Shown here: piece by piece, positions 1 through 8,867 of the stretch
Layout: every line of letters starts with the position of its first letter
Position numbering within the stretch: the first letter of the stretch is position 1
NCBI GenBank assembly: GCA_029054245.1
Contig: JAIDFQ010000063.1
Location: 1 to 64,000, forward strand
DNA from: Lachnospiraceae bacterium
Lineage (GTDB): Bacteria > Bacillota > Clostridia > Lachnospirales > Lachnospiraceae
DNA length: 64,000 bases
Direction: 5' to 3'
The notes under the pieces: model-generated
Seen by the model: only the letters and a program-made list of their open reading frames with translations
Database searches by the model: none
Told to the model about the DNA's origin: nothing
Position numbers and translations under genes: made by a program

Positions 1-11
1 GTACTCCCCGA

Positions 12-69
12 CAAGATTTAGCATTTCGTGCCCACGAAATGCGTATCTTGCGGCGTTCCATAGAACGCC
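12..69 (+). other. oriT: oriT-like region with nested inverted repeats
   Basis: Seen: CAAGAT (12-17) pairs with ATCTTG (45-50) around a perfect 10-bp inverted repeat, GCATTTCGTG (21-30) and CACGAAATGC (33-42), with a 2-nt loop. A second perfect hairpin, GGCGTTC (52-58) and GAACGCC (63-69), lies next to it. The sequence TATCTTGC (44-51) resembles the ATCCTG|C nick consensus of MOB-P/IncP-type origins. Placement just upstream of mobC and a MOB-P-like relaxase is the usual arrangement. I infer nicking after G50. The exact nick is not proven, and the origin may extend left of the window. Confidence 0.6.
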
Positions 70-96
70 CTCTCCCCAAAAAGGAAGGAGTGGCAC

Positions 97-444
97 ATGG
101 CAAGACCAAAAGGCGAAAATGTAATCAGGAAGCACTTTAAACTGACCGAAGAGACAGCAAAACTTTTAGCGGAGCGTTCCAAAGCTGAAAATATGAATGA
201 ATCCGAATACATCCGTTATCTGCTCCTGAACCAGTCGGAGCATCCAAGGAGCAGGAAATTAGAACTTGAGATCATGCGGTTGCGGAATGAGATTAATAAG
301 ATTGGTGTGAATATTAATCAGATAGTAAAAAATAATAATTCCCATATATATAGTGAAGATGATAAAATAAAGATATTACAGTTGATGAATGAAATTAGGC
401 TTGCGTTGATTGAATTCGTGGAATACCCAAGAATAAATTATTGA
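97..444 (+). CDS. mobC: MobC-like relaxosome accessory protein
   Basis: 115 residues. The N-terminal half (residues 10-50) looks like a ribbon-helix-helix DNA-binding unit, with the phrase LTEETAKLLAERSKAENMNE. The C-terminal half carries the helix INKIGVNINQIVKNNN typical of MobC proteins, which bind oriT and help the relaxase nick it. A clear Shine-Dalgarno (AAGGAGT, 83-89) fixes the ATG at 97. In related elements mobC runs directly into the relaxase gene; here a 5.4-kb foreign-looking gene lies between them. The last residues, rich in AT codons, may have been altered by that insertion. Confidence 0.75.
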   Translation: MARPKGENVIRKHFKLTEETAKLLAERSKAENMNESEYIRYLLLNQSEHPRSRKLELEIMRLRNEINKIGVNINQIVKNNNSHIYSEDDKIKILQLMNEIRLALIEFVEYPRINY

Positions 445-464
445 TGCACAGATGAGAGGTCATT

Positions 465-3400
465 ATGAAGAGATCAGATAACATTATTTTACACTTAAGT
501 GATTTGCATTTTTCAACAAAATTATCTGGAACAGATAAGGTGAATTCTGATAGTGTATTGGAAGAATTGACGGAAATATTAAAAACTGTTGACTGGAAAC
601 CAACAATCATCTGCATTACAGGGGATATTGTGGATAAATACGATATTGAGGGCTTTGCTTTAGCTAAGATATGGATAAAGAACTTGGCTGAAATACTTAG
701 CGTGCCGATGGAAAGAATTTTAATATGCCCCGGAAATCATGATTGCTCACGTGATATATTGATTTGCCCAGAAATAAATGTTGCAGATTCGCAAAAGGCA
801 GATCAAATACTATCATATCCGATACCAGATTATTTGTTGAAAAGATTTAGTCAATATAATGATTTTTGTCAGGAATTAGGCATAGTTCCTTACAAGTTTA
901 TGGGGGAAGAATCATATTTAGTCGGTACGAGAATAATTGACAATATATGCTTTTGGGGCTGTAATAGCGAATGGTTTTCATTTCATGACAAATCAGAACT
1001 ATGGCTGGGCAAAAATTATTTAGAGCAAATGAAGCAACAGGATAGCCAAGAAAATAGTGATATTAGAATTGCTATTATGCATCATGGAACAGAATCAGAT
1101 TTTGCTGAAAAGGAAAAGGGATTTTACGAAGATAGAAGACCGGCGTTGAGATATTTGTGGTCGCTTTGTAATATGCTTTTATTTGGGCATACGCATGAAG
1201 GAGCAATTGGTAAACCGAGTTATATGGAAAGCAACTGTTGGAGTGTACGTGCTGGGGCAACTAATATTAATGAAAAATATCCTAATAATGTTAATTTATT
1301 AAAGATACAAAGTGATGGGTTTGAATTAAGACATATTATTTTTTCACCTGCTCAATTAGAAAATCGTTGGACAATAGAGCAACCTGAGAAAAAAAACTTT
1401 TGGAAAATGCAAACAGAAGATTTAGAGAAAGAATCTTGTTTTAGTGCTGATAGAATCAGGAAATTAATGAAAGATTATGTACAAGAGGTAATTGAAAATA
1501 AGGTAAGAGAAATAAATTGTCCACTCAATAGTTTAAAGCAGGAAAAATTAAAGGTAAGACTTGAGCGTATTTATAAAGAATTGCTCAATGGAAAAGAAGA
1601 AAGAAATAGTAAAAATGATTTAACATCCTTATATAATGTTATTGAAAATAACAAGAAGGTGCTGCTTATTGGGGAATTAGGAATGGGAAAAAGCACATTG
1701 ATGGCGCAAACTGTGATTGATGTTTTGGAGAATGGAGAAGAGGTTATTCCGGTTTTTGTACCAGCTAAATCTTTAACATTGACAGATGAAAATAGCGCAA
1801 TCGAATTGCGTGAAGAGATAGATCGTTTTTTGATAGAAAGTTTTCTATTTGAAAATACTTTTCAAGAAGTAATCTTGAATGCAAAGAAAGTATTTCTTTT
1901 TATTGACGGACTGGATGAAATTAATATCACACATATTAAAATTTTATTGAGGCAGATCGAAAGGCTGATGAAGGCTTATCGTAATCTAGCAGCAGTGGTT
2001 TCTACAAGAGTGGCTGAAATTGGAGACATTAATATTTCACAGTGGACAGTATGCGAGATGCCTCCATTGGATATGGAACAAAGAAAGAGAATGTTATTGC
2101 ATGAAGCAGAAGCGCATGGAAAAGTAGGGCAGGAAAAAGATATATTTGTTCAGAAGAGTATGAGCATTATTAGAAAGAATCCTTCTATATACGGATTGTC
2201 CAATACGCCCTTATCTATAAGATTATTATATAAATCTTTTGATTCGGATTTGGATATAGAGAAATTAACAGTGGGCGATTTGTTATTTGAGTTATTGAAA
2301 ATGCGTGCTGCGGAGTGGAGTGAATTGGATTTAAAAGATAATACAAATAATAATTATTTGGCAGCATTTCCAACAGATGATGATAAAATTTATTTGGTTG
2401 GCAGAGTAGCTTATGAGGCATTATCCAATGAAGTATTATCTGTAAAAAGTGCAAAAGTAATCGTAAAAAGTCTTATTCAAAATCAAATGCTTAATAACAA
2501 TCTAGTGGCAGATGAAGCTATAAAGACTCTTATTTTTAATGGACTTATCAGTACAGGCGATAGAATCCGATTCACATATCAGCCATTAGCTCAAGTCGCG
2601 GCGGGCTATTACATGGCAGAGGAAATTATTAATGAGAGGTTGAATATAAGTCAGATACCAGTGGAGTTGTGGCGGGAAATAGCATTTGCAGGCAGTATAC
2701 TAAGAAATTGGAAGGTATTTCCGAAATACAAAGAACTTTTCAAAAATTATATTACGAAGTTGCTACATGAAAATAATAATATAATATATATAATTAGTTA
2801 TATATGCAGTGAACTTATGGATGAGGACATTGCTGTTTGGTCTTTGGAATGCGTAAGTAAAGTGGGATTCAGACCTCTTTGGTATTATGAAAGAGAGAGG
2901 AAGTATTCCGTTACAGTTATTGCTAAAATGATTGTTTTAGCAGGTGATAAAGGGACAAACTGGCTTATTGATGAATACTTAGATTTGAGAATTCCTCTAA
3001 TTAACAGAGGAAGCGGATTTATACATGATTTTCTGGATCAATGGGTTGTATTAGTTGAAGGACGGTTAAACAATGAACAAAAGGAAAAACTGAAAAGAAT
3101 AATTAGAGTCTTAAGTTTTGGGTGTAGTGTTGCCTATTTTTCTGTAAGAGAAGTATTGTGTTATTTGTTGCCAGAAGAGTACGAAGTTGTAGACAGGCTG
3201 GATTGTGTTTTGCAGTTGGCGTGCAAAGAAGAGTTTTATTATTGGGGGCAAAAGCAGTTCTGCCAGATGGCATTAAGTAATAAAGCTATATGTAATTCAG
3301 TTTTAGAAAACAGCGATTATAGCATAAGTGCATTGTATTGGTTGAAAATTAATGATAATGAAATTCCTCCAGTAACGGTTCTTAAGAATTTGTTGCGGTA

Positions 3401-5861
3401 TGTATATGATGGAAAGGATAAAATCAATGAAGATAGCAGTATTTTATTGGAAAAATGTATTGATCGGATCGGGCATAGTAGATGGAAAATTATTTTAAGA
3501 AGAATTATTGCTGAGGGCGATAAAGCACAGGCAGCAGCGGCAGTAGAGTTAGTTAAATATGAGAATGAGAATTTGTTTTTTATCGCGAAAGCATTGACAG
3601 ATGGCATGGTTAATGCTCCAGCGCATTGCATTTATGAACAGACAATGGAATTAGTAGTGCATATGATGGAGAAAGAAAATGTAGAATGGAGTGAAATTTT
3701 ATTTGATAGGGTGCATTTTGTAGCTGGAGCAAATTCAGGGTGTTATAGAATTTTTTTAAAATATCTTTTGGATATACAAGAGGTAGAAGTAGATTTGTTT
3801 ATGGGATGTATTAAGCATATTGGTCCTTATACTCTGCCAAGGTATGCAGAAATCAGGGAGTTGTTTGTCCAAATTTTGAAACGTGTAGAATATAGAAGTG
3901 CATTGATTAAAGCATTGGATTCTTATGATGGAAAAATAAGAGAAGCAGCTAGTATGATTTTGGCGGCCTGTGATAAGAATGATAATGGAAATGCTCTGAT
4001 AATGGCCATTCTTGGTATGCATGATGGCACAGAATATAATGAGTGGCATAAGTTACTTGCTTCTCAAAAATATAATGACATAGCATTAAACCATTTACTG
4101 GGAATGGTTGATTCATTAATGGGAGAGCAAAGGATATTGGCACTGGTAATACTGGCATATAATGGCGTTAAAATTACTGAATACAATAAAGAAGAAGTGG
4201 TTAATGCTAAGTCGAATTGGAAATATTTTTATATCAATGAAATTAATTTGAGTGATTTTGAGTTAAGTGATGAAAATGTCTTTAGAAGATTATATGAGCA
4301 GGAAAAAGAGGACAACATAGAATATGATGTTGCAAAAACTTTATTATGGAAATACCATGATAAATTATGTTTAGAGGAGAGGGTAAAATGTATTCTTTCA
4401 GTGTGGGCGAATGGTTCAGTTCCTAATATTGAAGAAATAATTTTTAATGTGTCTCAACCTGAGCTTGGAAATCTGTTTTCCAAGTTCAGAGAGAATTATT
4501 CACAAAGCAAAAATTATAAAATATTAAGGTGCTTTAACTTTGAAGATGAATTATGTATCGATTGGAAGGGGCTTGTATGGGAGATTTTTTGCAATGATAT
4601 AGATTTAGTTGGAATGGATAAAGATGAGATAGGATTACAGTGGTTATTGCTGGGAAGAAAAAATCCAGCTTATGGAAAAGCGATGGGCGAAGAGATAAGG
4701 AAGGTAATCGACGATGATAGATTGCAGAAAGACAGGTGGCTGGAAAAATATCAGTGGCTGCTAATTTTGGTTGATGAGTTTACAGATTATGATAAAAAAA
4801 TTCTAGCAGAACATGTACATATGGATAGAGAAATTATGCATGAAACTTCCAGTTCGTTAATATGGAGATTGGGTGAAGAATTGTTAACGGGGGAAATAGA
4901 AATAAACGAAAAGGAAATAAAAAGGAGAGAGAAAATTGGAGATATTGATTTAAAATTGCTAGAAACGACAAAGGAATCAGAATTATTACAAAAAGATACT
5001 TTAGATATTTTGTTTGCAAAAGCCGAAAATGATGAAGTATTAGAAGACGGTTTGTTGACAGATATTGAAGAGCAAGGGAAAAATGGCATATTAATCGGAG
5101 CAATGCTTAGATATATTTACGGAAGAAAAATGACTGTAGAAGCTGGCTTTGAATGCAATAAGATTTTCTTCACGTTTGCCAGAGTTGAATCAAAAGAGTT
5201 TCAGAAAATATTGTCATGTGTCAGAACAGAATTTTCTTATAAAATTCGGTATGACTTAGAATTTAAACGACAGTATAACGAATTAATTATGAAAAAAATG
5301 CAAAATTGTAAGGATGATTTGCAAAAAGATTTTATAATGTATGAATTTACCAAAATGAAAAAAGAAGAGATGACAATAGCACAATTAGAGAATGTATTAA
5401 TATATCTGTTTGGATATGGTTCTATGAATATGTACGGAATATACATTATGAAAAATATATTACCCATTATAAAAAGTGTGTCTAATGTCGAGAAAAAAGA
5501 AAAAATTTCAGAAACGATTTATAGATGTTTATTGAAGAATGAATATTCGTCTGATAATGAAAAAATATTTAAGAGAAACTCATATTGTGATATGGCATTA
5601 GTTGTTGTTTATTGGTGGCTTAAGGATGATGTAACTGATTTTGGGATGAAGCTATTTGCAAATGGTATGACAAAATTTTTCTATGAAAAAGAAAAATGGG
5701 GATTAGAAGAGAAAGAGAAGTCATTTATGGAGAAATACGAAGAGTTTACAGAATTAATAGAATTTTTGACAAGTGATATGAAAGAAAAGATTTTGTTAAA
5801 ATTGCATGATTATCCGTTGTTAGAAGCAAGAGTAATGGGGAAATTACTGAAAGGTATTTAG
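465..5861 (+). CDS. metallophosphoesterase-NACHT STAND protein, probable anti-phage defence
   Basis: 1798 residues. Residues 1-250 form a calcineurin-like phosphoesterase with all its metal motifs: SDLHF (D13, H15), GD at 53-54, GNHD at 90-93, MHH at 205-207 and GHTH at 241-244. A NACHT-type P-loop NTPase follows: Walker A GELGMGKST (403-411), Walker B FLFIDGLDEI (ending near 486), and a helical segment to about 740. The last 1000 residues are helical with no motif I recognise, probably the sensor. Proteins with effector-NACHT-sensor layout act as bacterial NLR-like immune sensors; nuclease activity of the phosphoesterase is inference. It is strongly AT-rich compared with mobC and the relaxase on either side and interrupts their usual adjacency, so it looks like later-acquired cargo. 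SD GAGAGG (453-458) supports the ATG at 465. Confidence 0.75.
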   Translation: MKRSDNIILHLSDLHFSTKLSGTDKVNSDSVLEELTEILKTVDWKPTIICITGDIVDKYDIEGFALAKIWIKNLAEILSVPMERILICPGNHDCSRDILICPEINVADSQKADQILSYPIPDYLLKRFSQYNDFCQELGIVPYKFMGEESYLVGTRIIDNICFWGCNSEWFSFHDKSELWLGKNYLEQMKQQDSQENSDIRIAIMHHGTESDFAEKEKGFYEDRRPALRYLWSLCNMLLFGHTHEGAIGKPSYMESNCWSVRAGATNINEKYPNNVNLLKIQSDGFELRHIIFSPAQLENRWTIEQPEKKNFWKMQTEDLEKESCFSADRIRKLMKDYVQEVIENKVREINCPLNSLKQEKLKVRLERIYKELLNGKEERNSKNDLTSLYNVIENNKKVLLIGELGMGKSTLMAQTVIDVLENGEEVIPVFVPAKSLTLTDENSAIELREEIDRFLIESFLFENTFQEVILNAKKVFLFIDGLDEINITHIKILLRQIERLMKAYRNLAAVVSTRVAEIGDINISQWTVCEMPPLDMEQRKRMLLHEAEAHGKVGQEKDIFVQKSMSIIRKNPSIYGLSNTPLSIRLLYKSFDSDLDIEKLTVGDLLFELLKMRAAEWSELDLKDNTNNNYLAAFPTDDDKIYLVGRVAYEALSNEVLSVKSAKVIVKSLIQNQMLNNNLVADEAIKTLIFNGLISTGDRIRFTYQPLAQVAAGYYMAEEIINERLNISQIPVELWREIAFAGSILRNWKVFPKYKELFKNYITKLLHENNNIIYIISYICSELMDEDIAVWSLECVSKVGFRPLWYYERERKYSVTVIAKMIVLAGDKGTNWLIDEYLDLRIPLINRGSGFIHDFLDQWVVLVEGRLNNEQKEKLKRIIRVLSFGCSVAYFSVREVLCYLLPEEYEVVDRLDCVLQLACKEEFYYWGQKQFCQMALSNKAICNSVLENSDYSISALYWLKINDNEIPPVTVLKNLLRYVYDGKDKINEDSSILLEKCIDRIGHSRWKIILRRIIAEGDKAQAAAAVELVKYENENLFFIAKALTDGMVNAPAHCIYEQTMELVVHMMEKENVEWSEILFDRVHFVAGANSGCYRIFLKYLLDIQEVEVDLFMGCIKHIGPYTLPRYAEIRELFVQILKRVEYRSALIKALDSYDGKIREAASMILAACDKNDNGNALIMAILGMHDGTEYNEWHKLLASQKYNDIALNHLLGMVDSLMGEQRILALVILAYNGVKITEYNKEEVVNAKSNWKYFYINEINLSDFELSDENVFRRLYEQEKEDNIEYDVAKTLLWKYHDKLCLEERVKCILSVWANGSVPNIEEIIFNVSQPELGNLFSKFRENYSQSKNYKILRCFNFEDELCIDWKGLVWEIFCNDIDLVGMDKDEIGLQWLLLGRKNPAYGKAMGEEIRKVIDDDRLQKDRWLEKYQWLLILVDEFTDYDKKILAEHVHMDREIMHETSSSLIWRLGEELLTGEIEINEKEIKRREKIGDIDLKLLETTKESELLQKDTLDILFAKAENDEVLEDGLLTDIEEQGKNGILIGAMLRYIYGRKMTVEAGFECNKIFFTFARVESKEFQKILSCVRTEFSYKIRYDLEFKRQYNELIMKKMQNCKDDLQKDFIMYEFTKMKKEEMTIAQLENVLIYLFGYGSMNMYGIYIMKNILPIIKSVSNVEKKEKISETIYRCLLKNEYSSDNEKIFKRNSYCDMALVVVYWWLKDDVTDFGMKLFANGMTKFFYEKEKWGLEEKEKSFMEKYEEFTELIEFLTSDMKEKILLKLHDYPLLEARVMGKLLKGI

Positions 5862-5886
5862 AAGAGAGAGCTAGGAGGAGTGCTTT

Positions 5887-7470
5887 ATCGCAATCACTAA
5901 ACTATCCTGCATCCACCAGACAGGAAAAAAATACATGGCTATGCACCTTGCAAACGCCATTTCCTACATCACAGACGAAGAAAAGACGCAGGCAGGCGCA
6001 CTGGTGGGAAGCCATAACTGCAACGCAGATACCGCCCTGCAGGAAATGCTTGCAACGAAAAGGAAGTTTGGAAAGATAGATAAGCGGCAGGGCTACCACT
6101 TTATCATATCTTTTAAAAAGCAGGAAGTAAGACCGGAAACTGCTATGGAGATCACACAGAAGTTTGTGGAGAAATATTTTGGGGATGATTTCCAGTGCCT
6201 GTATGCCACCCATGATAATACAGGGCATGTTCACAGCCACATTCTTTTCAACAGCGTGTCATGGCGTACCGGAAAAAAGTACCGCTACGAAAAAGGCGAT
6301 TGGGCAAAAGAAATCCAGCCCATTGTCAATGAACTCTGCAAGGAGTATGGTCTTTCCATACAGGATATTGAGGTAGGCACAGAAAAAGAGCCAAAGAAAT
6401 GGGATAAAACAAAACAGGGTATTTTCAAATGGAATCACCAGATCAGACTGGATGTGGAGGATTCCATTTCTTTTGCAAATAATTATGAAAATTTCCTGAA
6501 ATTAATGGAATTGAAAGGATATGAGATAAGGCGGCAGTCAGGGGAGGCTTATCTGAAACCTATGGGAGAAAAGCGGTTTATCCGCCTTACGGATATTTCA
6601 GGATATTATACAAAAGAATCCATTAAGAATCAGATAGAAAAGGGAATACGGCGTAACACTGTCAGGACGGAAAACCGTACCCCAAGGATTATCGGGTGCA
6701 GGAAAAATTACCGAAGATATATTCCGCCAACATCATACCAAAAGGCATTTCTTGCAAAAATGTACCGCACCGGACAGCTAAAACGGAAGCCCTACAGCCA
6801 GATGTGGAGATACAGGGAGGAAGCTGCTAAGTTTGAAAAACTGCAGTCGCAATACCTGTACCTGTGCAGGCACAGCATCCGCTCCGCAGAGGAATTAGAA
6901 AAACGGAAAGAGAATCTTGACATCCGCATGAATGATCTGGACGAAGCAAGACATCAGATATACAAACAGAGATACCCACATAAGTCAGCCCTTGCGCTAT
7001 TAAATATAATTGAAGAGAATGAGACACGTGCTTCCTATTACAAACAGGGAAGCCTTTTTTATGCCCCTAATTATGAGAAATGGAAGGAGGCGGCAGAAAT
7101 TTTAGTACAGAAGGGATATACGATAAAACAGATTTCAGAAATGAAGGAGGCATATCAGAAGGAGCTTGCATCCGTAGCAAGGGCAAAGCGTGAGCTTAAA
7201 AAAGAAGAAACCCTGATCAGCGGTATTCTTTCAGGAAGAAGCAGGACGCAGGTAATGGAGATTACAGTACCGGAGATAAATGCACCGCATAAAGCACAGA
7301 AAAATATAGAAGAGACAGATAGCATACGGAAAGCTATTTCCGCCGGGAAAGGGGGTGATGCAGAAAATATAGGATCAATCCGGGCAGAAATGCCAGCCCA
7401 TACAGAAGCAGGCCATTTAGAAAAGCAGCCAGCCCATAATGGGAAGAAACAGCCGGAACAGGCAAGATAG
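5887..7470 (+). CDS. MOB-P-type relaxase, apparent ATC start
   Basis: Nicks oriT and leads the transferred strand. The catalytic signature HVHSH-ILFN lies at about residues 114-122 and the motif I tyrosine at Y27 (NAISYIT), counting from 5887. The first ATG is at 5935, but the frame is open upstream and reads IAITKLSCIHQTGKKY, the expected first strand of this family (normally MAITK...). A strong SD, AGGAGG (5873-5878), sits 8 nt before codon ATC at 5887, where relatives have ATG. I therefore place the start at 5887. If ATC is not used, translation would begin at 5935 and lose 16 residues of the fold. The C-terminal third is basic and coiled-coil-like. Total 527 residues; 511 from the internal ATG. 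Confidence 0.85.
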   Translation: MAITKLSCIHQTGKKYMAMHLANAISYITDEEKTQAGALVGSHNCNADTALQEMLATKRKFGKIDKRQGYHFIISFKKQEVRPETAMEITQKFVEKYFGDDFQCLYATHDNTGHVHSHILFNSVSWRTGKKYRYEKGDWAKEIQPIVNELCKEYGLSIQDIEVGTEKEPKKWDKTKQGIFKWNHQIRLDVEDSISFANNYENFLKLMELKGYEIRRQSGEAYLKPMGEKRFIRLTDISGYYTKESIKNQIEKGIRRNTVRTENRTPRIIGCRKNYRRYIPPTSYQKAFLAKMYRTGQLKRKPYSQMWRYREEAAKFEKLQSQYLYLCRHSIRSAEELEKRKENLDIRMNDLDEARHQIYKQRYPHKSALALLNIIEENETRASYYKQGSLFYAPNYEKWKEAAEILVQKGYTIKQISEMKEAYQKELASVARAKRELKKEETLISGILSGRSRTQVMEITVPEINAPHKAQKNIEETDSIRKAISAGKGGDAENIGSIRAEMPAHTEAGHLEKQPAHNGKKQPEQAR

Positions 7471-7491
7471 CAATTACAGGAAGGAAAACAG

Positions 7492-8562
7492 ATGGAAAAA
7501 GATTTGAATGATAAATTGAAACAGGAAAAACTTTCTTATTTCAGGTCAAAAGAATACCGGGGAGAGCAGCTTAAGGTGATCATGGATGCCATTGACTACG
7601 GTATTGGCACAGACTACCTGCAGCTTTTTGATGATACCGCTATCCCGGCAGGGATAATGAAAAATATGCTCACTGCTATGAAGGAAGATTACGGTGTACA
7701 GGAAGCGGCATTTTTATCTGCTGTCAGGCAGGAAGAATCAGGGCGCATTTTACTGGAAGCCTTAAAGTCAGGCGTACCTCTCCCGGAATTACAGGCAGCC
7801 TACCGGGATGGGATGTTCCCCATAGAACTACGGGAAAAGATACTTCCCCTCATGCAGGGGAGGGAAGCCATACCGGAGAAGATCGGGGAAAAGATGGAAT
7901 TCATTACGGAAGCGGTAAGGGAGCTGAAAGAGAGTTTTTCAAGGCAGAACAGCTTCATAGAGGATTTGAAGAAAGCCATGGAAGATAAGCCGGATATTTT
8001 TTCGGCGCAGGAAAAGGGAACGGAAGCAGATACAGAAGTTGATCCTTATTATCTGGAACTGGAAGAGCAGTTCCGGCAGGCAAGGGAGGATGCGGAGAGG
8101 CTTTTAGAGGAACGGGAAGAAACTGTCAGGAAATTAAGGGAGCTGGAAGCTGAAAATAAAAACCTCCATGAGCAGTTGCTGGCACAGAAGTCATACATGA
8201 CAGGGCTGCAGGAAAAGCAGGCGGCACAGGAAAGCAGAAATATGCAGGAAAAACAGAAGCCAGACAGCAGCCCTGAAATAAAAAACTGCCAGAGGCAGGA
8301 AGCAGGAGGAGCCGGAAATAAAAAGCAGGACAGCTTCTTATCTTCATTCAGTTTTCCGTTCATCCGCAGGAAAGTAGGTTTACTGGAAAAGTTAGCCGGG
8401 GAACTGGATGCCGGGCAGATAGCGGAGATTCGCCTTGGCATTGAGGACGGACTTACGGAAGGGCAGCTTGCTATCCTTGCAGATAAGGTCATGGATGCAG
8501 AAAAGATCAGGGAACTCCGAATGACCATGAAGATATTAAACGAAAGGGGGCAGGGGGCATGA
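7492..8562 (+). CDS. conjugation-module protein of unknown function, coiled coil
   Basis: 356 residues. I do not recognise a named family. The first 140 residues contain repeated short helical units with the pattern 'a-a-gqLk-im-a' (for example YRGEQLKVIMDAIDYGIGTD), resembling the degenerate helical repeats common in ICE proteins of Clostridia. Residues about 185-255 are a glutamate/arginine-rich coiled coil, followed by a basic linker and a last helical unit (residues 295-350) of the same repeat type. It lies 21 nt after the relaxase stop and overlaps the next gene by 4 nt (ATGA), so it is translationally coupled to the mobilisation genes. A relaxosome or coupling accessory role is inference. 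Confidence 0.6.
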   Translation: MEKDLNDKLKQEKLSYFRSKEYRGEQLKVIMDAIDYGIGTDYLQLFDDTAIPAGIMKNMLTAMKEDYGVQEAAFLSAVRQEESGRILLEALKSGVPLPELQAAYRDGMFPIELREKILPLMQGREAIPEKIGEKMEFITEAVRELKESFSRQNSFIEDLKKAMEDKPDIFSAQEKGTEADTEVDPYYLELEEQFRQAREDAERLLEEREETVRKLRELEAENKNLHEQLLAQKSYMTGLQEKQAAQESRNMQEKQKPDSSPEIKNCQRQEAGGAGNKKQDSFLSSFSFPFIRRKVGLLEKLAGELDAGQIAEIRLGIEDGLTEGQLAILADKVMDAEKIRELRMTMKILNERGQGA

Positions 8563-8867
8563 CACAGCAATTGCAGGAATTTATCTATGCATCAGAGGAT
8601 TTTAAGGGAAAAAGTGAAAAGCTGGCGCAGTCCATAGAGATTAACAGTTTCCTTTTAGCTGACAGCAGTACCGAAAAAGCAGGGCAGAGAAATACCATAC
8701 TTAGTAAGCTGTGCAGGCAGGCGGCACAGGCAAAGGAAGCAGGGAACGCTATGGAGGCGACAATGCAGAATCTTGAAAAGGAACTTGCGGCAGTGAGAGA
8801 CCGCCAGTACCAGCAGCAGAAAGAATTGCAGCAGTCCAAAGGGCAGGAGAAGGGGGCTTCCAGATGA
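8559..8867 (+). CDS. small helical conjugation-module protein
   Basis: 102 residues, overlapping its neighbours on both sides by 4 nt (ATGA junctions at 8559 and 8864), which marks it as a coupled member of the operon. It is predicted all-helical: residues 1-60 form one or two amphipathic helices and residues 60-102 a glutamine-rich coiled coil ending in a basic tail. There is no signal peptide, membrane segment or cysteine pattern. Function unknown; its position between the relaxase group and the PcfB-like gene suggests DNA processing rather than channel assembly. Confidence 0.6.
   Translation: MTQQLQEFIYASEDFKGKSEKLAQSIEINSFLLADSSTEKAGQRNTILSKLCRQAAQAKEAGNAMEATMQNLEKELAAVRDRQYQQQKELQQSKGQEKGASR

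Noticed and set aside
8049-8570. Long minus-strand frames opposite conjugation genes (for example here and at 17212-17812)
   Set aside because: They are mirror frames of purine-rich coding sequence, without SD or family pattern.
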